Made by a program: the position numbers and the translations under genes
In this document: in pieces, positions 5,981 through 14,014 of the stretch
Numbering within the stretch: position 1 is the first letter of the stretch
How the letters are laid out: each line of letters opens with the position of its first letter
The notes under the pieces: model-generated
Told to the model about the DNA's origin: nothing
The model's database searches: none
What the model saw: only the letters and a program-made list of their open reading frames with translations
Origin: Actinomycetes bacterium
GTDB taxonomy: Bacteria; Actinomycetota; Actinomycetes; S36-B12; UBA10799
Reading direction: 5' to 3'
Length of the DNA stretch: 16,332 nt
NCBI GenBank assembly: GCA_029779995.1
Contig: JAKOZM010000555.1
Coordinates: 1 to 16,332 of the forward strand

Positions 5981-8145
5981 CAACAGTGTCGGAGCAGCCA
6001 GTCCACTGCCGCCTCAATTTCTGACTGTTCAACATCCGACACGAATAGAGGCGGTTCGCCAATATCAAGCAACATGGGCATGCGCTGTTTTCCTCCCCTG
6101 TGTCTTTCCGTATCTTGCAGGCCTGACCATAGTGCATCGGCGGTTGCTCGCGGTTCGTAGAATGGCAAATTCAGGTTCCGCATAAGCTCCAAAACCCGAT
6201 CGACTACTGGTCTAGGAGTTATCCCGCGACGCAATCCGATGGCTAAAGTCAACGCAATGTCGACAGCCACCGCCTCCCCATGACTCAACGCTGGATCTAG
6301 GCCTGTCTCAAGAAACTGACTCATGCTATGCCCCAAGTCCACCGACCTTTCCAGTTGCGACTCCCAGAGATTCCCTGAGAGCTCACCGAGCATGGCGCCG
6401 ACTGAACGTTCCACGATCGACAGGCCACCATGCGTCGCGTAGAACTCATTCGTCAAAGCCACGTTCCCCCACTGCCGAAGTTCGTCGAACAGCCTGCGAT
6501 CGGCGACCAGTGCGATTTTGAGGATCTCACCTAGGGCGCTAACCATCTGTTGCCGAGGGAGCGTGCTGACAAACTGAAGATCGCAAACCACCGCAGCCGG
6601 AGGGTTGAAGAGGCCGAGTCTGTTCTTTCGGCTGAAGGCGTTCACTCCAACCTTCACACCGATACCTGCGTCGACAAGTCCCAGTAGTGTTGTAGGAACG
6701 CGAATGTACGGGATACCACGCCGGTACAGTCCGGCCGCCAAACCGACGGCGTCCAGGAGTGCGCCGCCTCCAAGAGCCACAACGGGGTGCCCCCGACGTG
6801 GCACTGACTCCACCTCAAGATGTCGCAGGATTTTCTCCACCAGGCCCCAGCCTTTCTCCTTCTCGTCTGCAGGCACGGTCGTTAGGTATGGACGCAGTTG
6901 CTCGTTGGCGAAGACGGCGGCATATCGGGTTAGGTGTTCTCGTGGCACGTTCCCATCCACGAGGATCGTGGCCCTGTGCGATTCGAAGGACGTCAATGAT
7001 TCCATTAGGAGCCGAGGACCATCATTCTGCGTAACCACAACCTCATATTCAGCGATGCGAGATCCAAGTACACGCCACCGCGTCTGACCCAGTCCCACCG
7101 CCGTTTCCAGAGGCTGATTCCCTTTCGGGTGCGACATGACCGCTGCGCCCTTGAGGCCGGCTTCGTCCGAGATCGGCGCGAAGTGCACCAACTTCTCGCC
7201 TCGCTCGCCCGCGATTTGCGACTGCAAGTAGAGAGGCTCATTCTGAATGTGCGTCCTCACGGAGGTTTCGAAGAAGGGAGCCAATCCCATCGCAACGCCC
7301 CCGCATATCACGACCCGTTCAACCTCCGGGTCGATTGTCACTATCCATCCCACGGCCCGGGCTATGGGTTTGGTGACAGCGTCAAGCAGGGAGACAGCTA
7401 GCGGATGGCCAGAGCGCAAGTCAGCGTTCAGGATTCCCGCCCAGGCATCCGTCCCGGGTTCTGCACCGACCCATTGGGGCCTTCCAGCGACCTCACCCAT
7501 GCGACGCATGACCCGGGCGATTCCCCGACCTGAACTGAATGCATTCAAGTGGTTCATTGAGCCGCAGTCACACGCAAGCTCCAGCGCGACGCCGCCGATA
7601 CTGAAGTCTATCGGGAGGTGCCCGATCTCACCTTGGAGCCCGGCAGGGGAACTAATCCGAACCGACGCTGAAGGCACGTCGATCGTCCGTGCGCCAATGC
7701 CTGTGCTGATCGTCATTACACAAAGACGACCCTGCACCTCGGGCATTTCCAACGCGAAGTGTGCTGCCAGCGCCGTCACATCATTGACAAGGGTCCAACG
7801 AAGATCTGGCCGGGCATCACGCACCGCCGCAAGAAGTTCGAAGCTTGAGCTATCCGGACCCCACAACTGACTAGCATTGACAATCTCCCCGGTCCACCCA
7901 TTTACAGCCGCGCCGAAGGACACGCTTACGGCCTCGGGCTTGGGTGCGATTAGAGGCTCTAGCCTCGTGACTTCGGCAAGGATGTATTCGACGGTAGTGG
8001 TCTGCAGGTCCGCGACGTCAAGGGCGGGAGAACTGAGGTAGTTGATGGATCTTCGTTTGTCGCTGTGGATAATCCGTCCTTGCTGATCGCACAGTGCCGC
8101 ACGAAACCATGTACCCCCAAGGTCGAGCACGATGGTGTTCTTCAT
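5977..8145 (-). CDS. Fusion: ROK kinase + sedoheptulose-7-phosphate cyclase (2-epi-5-epi-valiolone synthase type)
   Basis: 722 aa, two enzymes in one chain. Residues 1-~340 are a ROK kinase: DLGGT (8-12), catalytic ND (121-122), STGIG (147-151) and GEIGH (172-176). Its zinc site is altered to CDCGSMNHLN (192-201), with His199 replacing the third Cys and Asn201 replacing the usual Glu. Residues ~365-722 are a dehydroquinate-synthase-fold cyclase: NAD loop GGGALLD (459-465), VDAGIGVKVGVN (491-502), KNRLG (507-511), E540-x2-K543, H606 and H622 as metal ligands, and a C-terminal HRGGKQRMP stretch. The LYRRG, VDAG-GVK and KNRLG blocks are typical of C7-cyclitol synthases (AcbC/ValA type) and not of AroB. 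The expected reaction is sedoheptulose 7-phosphate to 2-epi-5-epi-valiolone, followed by phosphorylation by the fused kinase. ATG 8145 is preferred for its normal ROK lead-in; GTG 8184 would add 13 residues. The GTGA overlap couples it to the dehydrogenase. Confidence 0.85.
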   Translation of the reverse strand: MKNTIVLDLGGTWFRAALCDQQGRIIHSDKRRSINYLSSPALDVADLQTTTVEYILAEVTRLEPLIAPKPEAVSVSFGAAVNGWTGEIVNASQLWGPDSSSFELLAAVRDARPDLRWTLVNDVTALAAHFALEMPEVQGRLCVMTISTGIGARTIDVPSASVRISSPAGLQGEIGHLPIDFSIGGVALELACDCGSMNHLNAFSSGRGIARVMRRMGEVAGRPQWVGAEPGTDAWAGILNADLRSGHPLAVSLLDAVTKPIARAVGWIVTIDPEVERVVICGGVAMGLAPFFETSVRTHIQNEPLYLQSQIAGERGEKLVHFAPISDEAGLKGAAVMSHPKGNQPLETAVGLGQTRWRVLGSRIAEYEVVVTQNDGPRLLMESLTSFESHRATILVDGNVPREHLTRYAAVFANEQLRPYLTTVPADEKEKGWGLVEKILRHLEVESVPRRGHPVVALGGGALLDAVGLAAGLYRRGIPYIRVPTTLLGLVDAGIGVKVGVNAFSRKNRLGLFNPPAAVVCDLQFVSTLPRQQMVSALGEILKIALVADRRLFDELRQWGNVALTNEFYATHGGLSIVERSVGAMLGELSGNLWESQLERSVDLGHSMSQFLETGLDPALSHGEAVAVDIALTLAIGLRRGITPRPVVDRVLELMRNLNLPFYEPRATADALWSGLQDTERHRGGKQRMPMLLDIGEPPLFVSDVEQSEIEAAVDWLLRHCW

Positions 8146-8505
8146 CTCAGAGCGGGGCAGGACAAGTGTGGGCTCCACCGCCACAGGATAGGCCGCACGG
8201 AGAGATGTGGCGGGAGCCTTGCCCGGTATCGCTGTGTGATGACCCTCGCATCACTCCTCGTCCAGTTTTCCTGTTGGAGCGATGTAGCGGTAACGACAAA
8301 GTGCGCAACGTCAGTGTGGGGCGCGCCGTCGCATTACAGCGCCTCCGACCGCGCGCGTCCACATGGGCGGCTTGCACTGAAGGCGAATCCGCATTCACCG
8401 GGGGGCGAGCCCATACGCACACCCCGATGCCCGGCGCCCAGAAACCGATCCCGGCCAGCGCTCGCTCGCTCGGGGCGATCGTCGAGGCACTGAATCAACA
8501 CACCG
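8146..8505. other. Gap of about 360 nt inside the reverse operon
   Basis: This stretch lies between the mutase stop and the fusion start, the only sizeable break in the reverse gene set, so the fusion may have its own promoter. No intact gene, strong -35/-10 pair or convincing terminator hairpin was found. A short tandem repeat of the tetramer CGCT (minus strand AGCG) lies around 8460-8470. Part of the right side, up to 8184, could be coding if the fusion starts at GTG 8184. Confidence 0.45.
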
Positions 8506-10044
8506 CTAAAGCGTGGCAAGCGACTCAAAGTGGCCTACATCAACTCCGGTTCGAGCAATCGCCAGGCGAACATCGTCGTCAAAACGTTGCATCAGCGAAC
8601 CGTCCTTATCGAAGGTTTCAGCAATGATCACGAGGTTGGGCGAGTTGGATGACGCCCGCACGAGAAGCCAACTTCCATCGTCGAGGGTCAACCGCACACC
8701 ATTGAGGCGATTGACTTCGGACACAGGGAGGCCACCCAGTTGGCCGAGACTCTCAAAGTACGATGCCATTTTTTCGACAACATCGTACTTCGTCTCGTCC
8801 GAAACGTACGGCTGGCGATTCGGTGACGAGTGCGAACTAGGGAGCGCGCTCAACATCGAAGACAGTGTCACGTTCGTGCTCTCGGCGCGCGCTCGAGCCA
8901 GCGTCCATAGGAGGGCGAGCGCAGCAACGCACGCGTCGTCATACCCCTGGCCCAAGGGTTCGCTGAAGAAGAAGTGGCCGCTTCGCTCAAATCCTGCCAC
9001 GGCATTCGACTCCGCTACGGCGGCCTTAACGTACGAATGCCCGGTCTTCGCCCAGACAACCTCCCCCTGTAGCTGGGTCTCGAAGAGAGAAGTTGACTTG
9101 ACATCGATCACAAAGGGCCCGCTGAGGTTCTCCGAATCCTCCAAGAATCGGGCGATGAGCAGGCCCACACGATCGGCGAACACCAAGTGCCCAGTGTTAT
9201 CCACGACCCCGAGACGATCCCCATCACCGTCGAAACAGAGGCCGATGTCGGCATTTGAACTGCGAACAAGGTCCTCGACCGACCTCAAGAAGGGAATGCT
9301 CTCAGGGTTCGGATTGAAATGGGGAAAGCGCCAGTCCGGGTTAACATTGCCATCCGAAACTTGGAATCCGAGCTCACGCAACAGCCGAGGCGCATACAGC
9401 CCAGCTGTTCCGTTGCCGCATTCAACGGCCACTCGAAGGGAAGGAAGTGCGGCGAACTTCCCCCCCCAAGTCGAGACGAGGTGGTCTATGTAGGCTGCTC
9501 GCACGCCCTTTTCACTACGGTATCGTCCAGGATCGACGTGTTCCGCGCGAACTAGCACCCCCTGGTCATCGCCCAATACTTGATCACGAAACGCGTCCAT
9601 CTCCGTCGGGCCGAACGTCGATGCTTTGCGGTGTCCCATCTTGACGCCGGTCCAGCCGTTCTCGTTGTGGCTCGCTGTTACCATCGCAACACAGGAGACA
9701 TCCAACTCGAACTGCGCGAAGTAGGCGGCGGGGGTGGTGGTGAGACCAATATCCACCACATTCATTCCCGACTGGAGCAAACCCAACGCCAACGCATTCT
9801 TGACATTCTCAGAGTACTCCCTGAAGTCGTGCCCCACTACTATTTCATTGCCCGCTTGCAGTTGGGTCTGCATGAAGTGACCCAAGTGGAGGCCAAGCAT
9901 TCGCGCGCCCACATAGTTCAAGCCTATGCTGTCTGCGTCCTTAATTGGCGCGACAATCCAACGCGCGTCATACTCACGGAACCCGGTTTTCTGCAGGAGT
10001 GGCTCGTCGAAATACTCGGCAGAATTGTAGCTTGGGAGGTTCAA
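8506..10044 (-). CDS. Alpha-D-phosphohexomutase (phosphomannomutase/phosphoglucomutase family)
   Basis: 512 aa. The family moves phosphate between the C1 and C6 positions of hexoses through a phosphoserine. Domain marks occur in order: FREYDAR (22-28); the phosphoserine loop TASHNENGW (123-131, S125); metal-binding DGDGDR (272-277); the sugar-contact loop FERSGH (352-357); and the phosphate-binding RASSNSP (463-469). The NGWTGVKMG extension marks the ~500-aa subgroup, so the length is normal. The TTG start at 10044 overlaps the preceding stop by 4 nt (TTGA), implying coupled translation. In validamycin biosynthesis a phosphohexomutase (ValO, from memory) shifts phosphate from C7 to C1 of a valienol phosphate, which would fit here. 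General phosphomannomutase duty is the alternative. No partner nucleotidyltransferase is present in the window. Confidence 0.88.
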   Translation of the reverse strand: MNLPSYNSAEYFDEPLLQKTGFREYDARWIVAPIKDADSIGLNYVGARMLGLHLGHFMQTQLQAGNEIVVGHDFREYSENVKNALALGLLQSGMNVVDIGLTTTPAAYFAQFELDVSCVAMVTASHNENGWTGVKMGHRKASTFGPTEMDAFRDQVLGDDQGVLVRAEHVDPGRYRSEKGVRAAYIDHLVSTWGGKFAALPSLRVAVECGNGTAGLYAPRLLRELGFQVSDGNVNPDWRFPHFNPNPESIPFLRSVEDLVRSSNADIGLCFDGDGDRLGVVDNTGHLVFADRVGLLIARFLEDSENLSGPFVIDVKSTSLFETQLQGEVVWAKTGHSYVKAAVAESNAVAGFERSGHFFFSEPLGQGYDDACVAALALLWTLARARAESTNVTLSSMLSALPSSHSSPNRQPYVSDETKYDVVEKMASYFESLGQLGGLPVSEVNRLNGVRLTLDDGSWLLVRASSNSPNLVIIAETFDKDGSLMQRFDDDVRLAIARTGVDVGHFESLATL

Positions 10045-10406
10045 TTGACTGAGTCCAAACTCTCGACGGCGGTTATCAGCTCACTAAGGTGCCGCGACGG
10101 AAAATCTAAGATTGCCCGCGTAGGCATGCTGCCCTTAGTAGCAAAATCGATCGAGAAATCGTTGTCGCGTCGCAGAATCACGAGACGAGAAGTTCTTGAT
10201 TCGACTTCTCCGCGCCCAGAACTTGACGCTGCCTCTCGCACAGCTGTCGCAAACGCCGTCCGGTCAAAGGTGTCGTCCAATCGGATCCACTCGTCTTCAT
10301 TTCTGTCGAACGGCCATAAGAGTCGAACGTTAACTACGGCTTGATCTGAAGAAATGTCTAAGAAGCCGTCCGGTGCATTCGGAATCCGAAGGAGCGTGTC
10401 TGACAC
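10041..10406 (-). CDS. Unknown 121-aa protein coupled to the phosphohexomutase
   Basis: I do not recognise this protein. It is soluble, with no signal peptide, membrane helix or cysteine motif. It alternates short hydrophobic strands (VVNVRLLWPF around 24-33, SRLVILRR around 72-80, DFSIDF around 82-87) and ends in a helix (HLSELITAVESL), which suggests a small alpha/beta fold. The GTG start at 10406 has GAAAGG about 10 nt upstream. Its TGA overlaps the TTG of the mutase, which has no good ribosome binding site of its own, so the mutase probably depends on translation of this gene. It is the first gene of the reverse operon, and a regulatory or partner-subunit role is possible but not shown. 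Confidence 0.6.
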   Translation of the reverse strand: MSDTLLRIPNAPDGFLDISSDQAVVNVRLLWPFDRNEDEWIRLDDTFDRTAFATAVREAASSSGRGEVESRTSRLVILRRDNDFSIDFATKGSMPTRAILDFPSRHLSELITAVESLDSVN

Positions 10407-10708
10407 GAGGCAGCCTTTCGTTCGCGCGATCGCGGTTCTTGAGTGGGTCGCATAGGGCGATCGTCAGTAGTCTACGCAGCCTCCGTGCGGCACCTGTTGA
10501 TGCCGGGGGCATCCGAGCCCCCTTCGACTGCAGCCGCGGGGCGGACGCGTCGTCCTCACGGATCTGAACCGTCGCTCGTCAGTCGGTTTCGGGCGGCGTT
10601 GTGTTTGTGACCTCGGCACGCAGCTTCGATTGTCCTGCGGTGGGCTCTGATGGGCGGCTGCTGTGTGCCCTGCCCACGGCCACCTCTCAACAGCGCCCCC
10701 TCGCACGG
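10407..10708. other. Non-coding stretch upstream of the reverse operon, with a GC-rich hairpin
   Basis: No gene is supported in these ~300 nt. The operon promoter should be here on the minus strand, but I could not fix convincing boxes; TAGACT near 10470 is a weak -10 candidate. A pair of competing inverted repeats lies at 10499-10522. The stretch ends at the inverted repeat of the IS256 element. Confidence 0.45.
10499..10522. repeat. Overlapping inverted repeats (alternative hairpins)
   Basis: GATGCC-GGG-GGCATC at 10499-10513 and GGGGGC-ATCCGA-GCCCCC at 10505-10522 share the central G-run, so only one stem can form at a time. No T-run follows on either strand, so a classical terminator is doubtful. 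It lies about 95 nt upstream of the first reverse gene, where it could act in a leader transcript or be an operator. Confidence 0.4.
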
Positions 10709-12109
10709 GGTGAGTCCCGTGGGGTGGTGCGACTGCGCCGTCGCGTGAGGCTCTGCTGGGTCGACTATGCCGTGAGCTCGGCGGTGGTGGCTACCTCCTT
10801 GGTGGTGACGGTGTCGATGGTCTTCACGGACTCCTCGGAGAGGTAGCGGCGGTCGCCGGCGGCCCATTCGTCGTGGGTCTCGACCAGGACGGCACCGGCC
10901 AGGCGGAGCAGGGCTTCGGGGTTGGGGAAGACACCGACGACGTCGGTGCGGCGTTTGATCTCCTTGTTGACCCGCTCCAGGGGGCTGGTCGACCAGATCT
11001 TGCGCCAGTGCGCCTGGGGGAAGGCGGTGAACGCCAGGATGTCGTCGGCGGCCTCGCGCAGCATCGACTCCACTACCGGCAGCTGCCGCCCGAGCATGGT
11101 GGCGATGACGTCGAGCTGGTCACGCACGTGCTGGGCGTCGGGTTGGGCGAATATCGTGCGGGATCGCGGCGGCGACTATCTCGGCGTTGCCCTGGGGACC
11201 TTGGCCAGCACGTTGCGCATGAAGTGCACGCGGCAGCGTTGCCAACTCGCGCCGAGGAACACCGACCCGATCGCGGCCTTGAGGCCTTCGTGGGCGTCGG
11301 AGATGACCAGCTTCACCCCGTGCAGGCCGCGGGCCTTGAGCGAGCGGGCAAAGGCGGTCCAAGACGCCCCGTCCTCACTGTCGCCGACGTCGAACCCGAG
11401 GACCTCCCGGTGCCCGTCGGCGCGCACGGCGGTGGCAACCACCACCGCCTGGGAAACCACCCTGCGGTTGACGCGGGCCTTGCAGTACGCGGCGTCGAGG
11501 AACACGTACGGGTACTGCGCGTCCTTGAGCGAGCGGGCCCGAAACGCGCCGACCTCCTCGTCGAGGTCGGCGCAGATCCGCGACACCTCCGACTTGGAGA
11601 TCCCGCTGTCGGCGCCCAACGCCTTGACCAGGTCAACGACCTTCCTGGTGGACACCCATGCAGGTAGGCCTCCATGACCACCGCGTACAGCGCCTGGTCC
11701 ACCCGCCGGCGACGTTCGAGCAGTGCCGGGAAGAAGGTCCCGGTACGCAGCTTGGGGATCCGCAGTTCCAGGTCCCCGGCCGTGGTCGTCAACGTCCGAG
11801 CCCGGTGCCCGTTGCGCTGCGCGGTCCGAGCATCGGAGCGTTCGTGGGGTTCGGCGCCGATCACCGAAGTCAGCTCGGCCTCGATCAACGCCTGGTAGAC
11901 CGTCGCCGCCGCCGAGCGGACCCGGTCAGCGACATCAGCCTCCGTCAATACGTCCAGCACCTCGAGCAGGGCAGACTGGGACAGGGCCATCGCGTGGTTC
12001 TCCTTCACGTGGAACTTGGCGGTTACACGCAAAGACTCACGCGATGTCCCCTCCACATCAGCAAGGGCACGCCACCGGTGTCGACGTACACCAACGCTAC
12101 GGACTCAAC
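10709..12109 (-). mobile_element. IS256-family insertion sequence, transposase broken
   Basis: About 1.4 kb, a usual IS256 size. Imperfect inverted repeats can be matched: reading inward, the left end at 10709 starts GGTGAGTCCCGTGGGGTGG and the right end at 12109 (minus strand) starts GTTGAGTCCGTAGCGTTGG. No clear 8-9 bp target duplication flanks it. The right side abuts the next element within ~60 nt. The transposase inside is frameshifted. Confidence 0.65.
10765..11990 (-). pseudogene. IS256-family transposase disrupted by three single-base indels
   Basis: Joined across frames, this encodes a ~410-aa IS256 (mutator-type) transposase. It begins MALSQSALLEVLD at ATG 11990, carries the DDE residues in VFLDAAY, VISDAHEG and SPLERVNKEIKRR, and stops at 10765. 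Three 1-nt changes break it. A base is missing at CCC 11655-11657, in the middle of the motif YLHGVSTRKV. A base is missing at GGGG 11194-11197. One is gained at GGG 11160-11162, which restores frame after a TAG at 11176-11178. All three lie in short homopolymers, so they may be genuine decay or sequencing errors. As written, the protein cannot be made. The domain order is otherwise complete. Confidence 0.85.
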
Positions 12110-12164
12110 TAGTCCGCGGCCGTGAGTTGGTACCACCAGTGCCGCCGACCCCGGTCGCGGAGCA

Positions 12165-13545
12165 ATAGTCAAGACCTGTGGATCGGCGTGTCACGCGACT
12201 TGCTGATCACCTCCTGATTCGAGGCTCGTGTAGTCGGGTCGTTCGATGAGGATCCCTCGCTCGAAGGTGGCTCCGGCTCGTACGAGCGCGACGAGGTGGG
12301 GGGCGTTGACGGCGCGCCACCGGGATTGGGCGGCCTGGATCAGCGTGAACGCCATCGCGTCTTCTGCGGCGCGTGAACCCGGTCCCTTGGTGACTCGCTG
12401 ACGCAGCCGCACGGTCGCGAAGGTCGACTCGATCGGGTTGGTCATGCGCAGGTGGACCCAGTGCTCGGCGGGGTAGTTGTAGAACTCCAGGAGCACGTCG
12501 AGGTCGTCGGTGATCTTCGCGGCCGCCTTGGGCCACTTGACTCTGTACTGCGCCGCGAACACCCTCGCCGCCGCGGCGGCTTGGTCCTTGTCCTCGGCGT
12601 TCCAGATCTCAGCCAGGGCCGTCTTCGCGCCGGGCTGCGCCGACTTCGGCAGGGCGTTGAGGACGTTGGCGATCTTGTGGAACCAGCACCGCTGCTCGTG
12701 GGTGCCCGGGAACACCTGCCGCACCGCGGCCCAGAACCCTAGCGCCCCGTCCCCGATGGCGAGCACCGGTGCCCTCATTCCGCGCCGCTGGCAGGAGCGC
12801 AGCAGGTCCGCCCACGACTCCGTGGACTCGCAGTGTCCGTCGTCCAGGGCGATGAGCTCCTTGGTGCCGTAAGCGCGCACCCCGATCATCACCAGCAGGC
12901 ACACCTTGTCCTGCTCGAGACGCACCTTGAGGTGGATCCCGTCGACCCACAGGTACACGTAGTCCACCTCGGCCAGGGAGCGCGTTTTGAACGCCCTCGC
13001 CTCGTCCTGCCAGTCCTTGGTCAACCGGGTGATCGTCGTCGACGACAGGCCGTGGCCGGTGCCCAGGAACTTCTCCAGCGCTGGGACGAAGTCGCCGCTG
13101 GACAGTCCGTGCAGGTACAACATCGGCAGCACCTGCTCCACCTGCGGGGACTTCCTGGCCCACGCCGGCGGGATCGCCGAGGAGAACCGGGACCGCTGCC
13201 CGGTGACCTCGTCGACCCGCTTGTCGTTGACTCGCGGCGCGCGCACCGGCACCGCACCAGCCGCGGTGGTCACCTCCCGCTGCTCGTGGAACCCGTTGCG
13301 GACCACCAACCGCCGACCGGCCTCATCACGCTCGTGAGCGTGGGCCTCGATGTACGCGGCAACCTCGGCCTGCCACGCCACCGCGAGCATCTGCCGGGCA
13401 CCATCACGCACGATCTCGTCGAGCAACGACCCGCCGCACACGGCGCTCTTCTCGTGCGTCTCGTTCTCCTCGTCGCATGGGCGTACCTTCCCGAGCCGGC
13501 GCGCCAACGCCGACCCTGATCAGACTTGCATGGGCTGCAGATCTT
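12165..13545 (-). mobile_element. Second IS256-type insertion sequence (limits approximate)
   Basis: This element surrounds the intact transposase at 12191-13507. The ends are uncertain. A weak inverted match exists between CAAGACCTGTGGATCGG at about 12171 and CAAGTCTGATCAGGGTCGG read on the minus strand from about 13531 inward. The transposase differs greatly from that of the neighbouring element, so these are two separate insertions and not a duplication. Confidence 0.5.
12191..13507 (-). CDS. IS256/mutator-type transposase, apparently intact
   Basis: 438 aa, within the usual 400-440 aa range for the family, with no stops or frameshifts. The DDE catalytic residues sit in YLWVDGIHLK (D1), LAIGDGALGFW (D2) and TNPIESTFATVR (E). 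Between them are the conserved QRCWFHK region and a helical insertion. The N-terminal part (LLDEIVRDGARQML, AYIEAHAHERDEAGRR) is the usual DNA-binding region. TTG 13507 is the longest start; a downstream start is possible because the first ~25 residues look unlike the family. The enzyme would bind the element ends and move it by a copy-out mechanism. It is unrelated to the cyclitol genes except as a sign of repeated insertion next to them. Confidence 0.88.
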   Translation of the reverse strand: MARRLGKVRPCDEENETHEKSAVCGGSLLDEIVRDGARQMLAVAWQAEVAAYIEAHAHERDEAGRRLVVRNGFHEQREVTTAAGAVPVRAPRVNDKRVDEVTGQRSRFSSAIPPAWARKSPQVEQVLPMLYLHGLSSGDFVPALEKFLGTGHGLSSTTITRLTKDWQDEARAFKTRSLAEVDYVYLWVDGIHLKVRLEQDKVCLLVMIGVRAYGTKELIALDDGHCESTESWADLLRSCQRRGMRAPVLAIGDGALGFWAAVRQVFPGTHEQRCWFHKIANVLNALPKSAQPGAKTALAEIWNAEDKDQAAAAARVFAAQYRVKWPKAAAKITDDLDVLLEFYNYPAEHWVHLRMTNPIESTFATVRLRQRVTKGPGSRAAEDAMAFTLIQAAQSRWRAVNAPHLVALVRAGATFERGILIERPDYTSLESGGDQQVA

Positions 13546-14010
13546 GCTCGGGAGGTACGCCCTCTTCACGTCACCTCGCCGAGGCCCATCCAGAGGTTCT
13601 GGTCATTGCTCGTGCAGCAGTCCCGTCAGCTACTGACTCAGAAGGCGACGACCGGCAGGAAGCACTCATGTCGACGGTCTACTCAATCGATGGACGTACA
13701 GGGGCTTGCGATCTCGCCCTACACAGTGAGCGGCATCAGGACTACCTGGTTGGAAGAGATCCGACACGAGTACGCAGAGCCGGGTGGTGTCCTGGGCGAG
13801 GGCATCCGAAAGCTGATGCAGTTGAGAGGCCCGACTCGGTATACGGCGTCGAGCGGGTCATGGACACCCTCCGGTTCGCGATGACGATGAAGACGCGCGC
13901 TGCCCACATGAGGATTCACTCGTGTTGGACCCCGGCTCACAGCGTCCGAAGAACATTCGTACCTTCAATACCTCCGGGCAGATCTGAGGCGGCTGCAGTA
14001 GCGAAGGGGG
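13546..14010. other. Stretch without a recognisable gene between the IS256 element and the zinc-ribbon gene
   Basis: Open frames exist on both strands but overlap each other, lack ribosome binding sites and match nothing I know. The frame 13700-13884, with segments such as EEIRHEYAEPGG, reads most like real protein and might be the tail of a gene cut by the transposon. No RNA gene or clear promoter was seen. Confidence 0.4.
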
Positions 14011-14014
14011 CTTC

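Noticed and set aside
5977..7110. Reading the cyclase half as AroB (3-dehydroquinate synthase)
   Set aside because: The LYRRG, VDAG-GVK, KNRLG and HRGG blocks follow the C7-cyclitol synthase pattern, and the gene is fused to a kinase among cyclitol-type enzymes with no other shikimate genes nearby.
8513..9493. Long open frame on the plus strand (326 codons)
   Set aside because: It lies opposite the phosphohexomutase, whose motifs are complete. The antisense translation is low-complexity Ser/Arg/Pro and matches no family.
10873..11667. Plus-strand frames rich in Gly, Asp and Arg opposite the IS256 transposase
   Set aside because: They are mirror frames of GC-rich transposase codons. The minus strand carries the recognisable DDE transposase segments.
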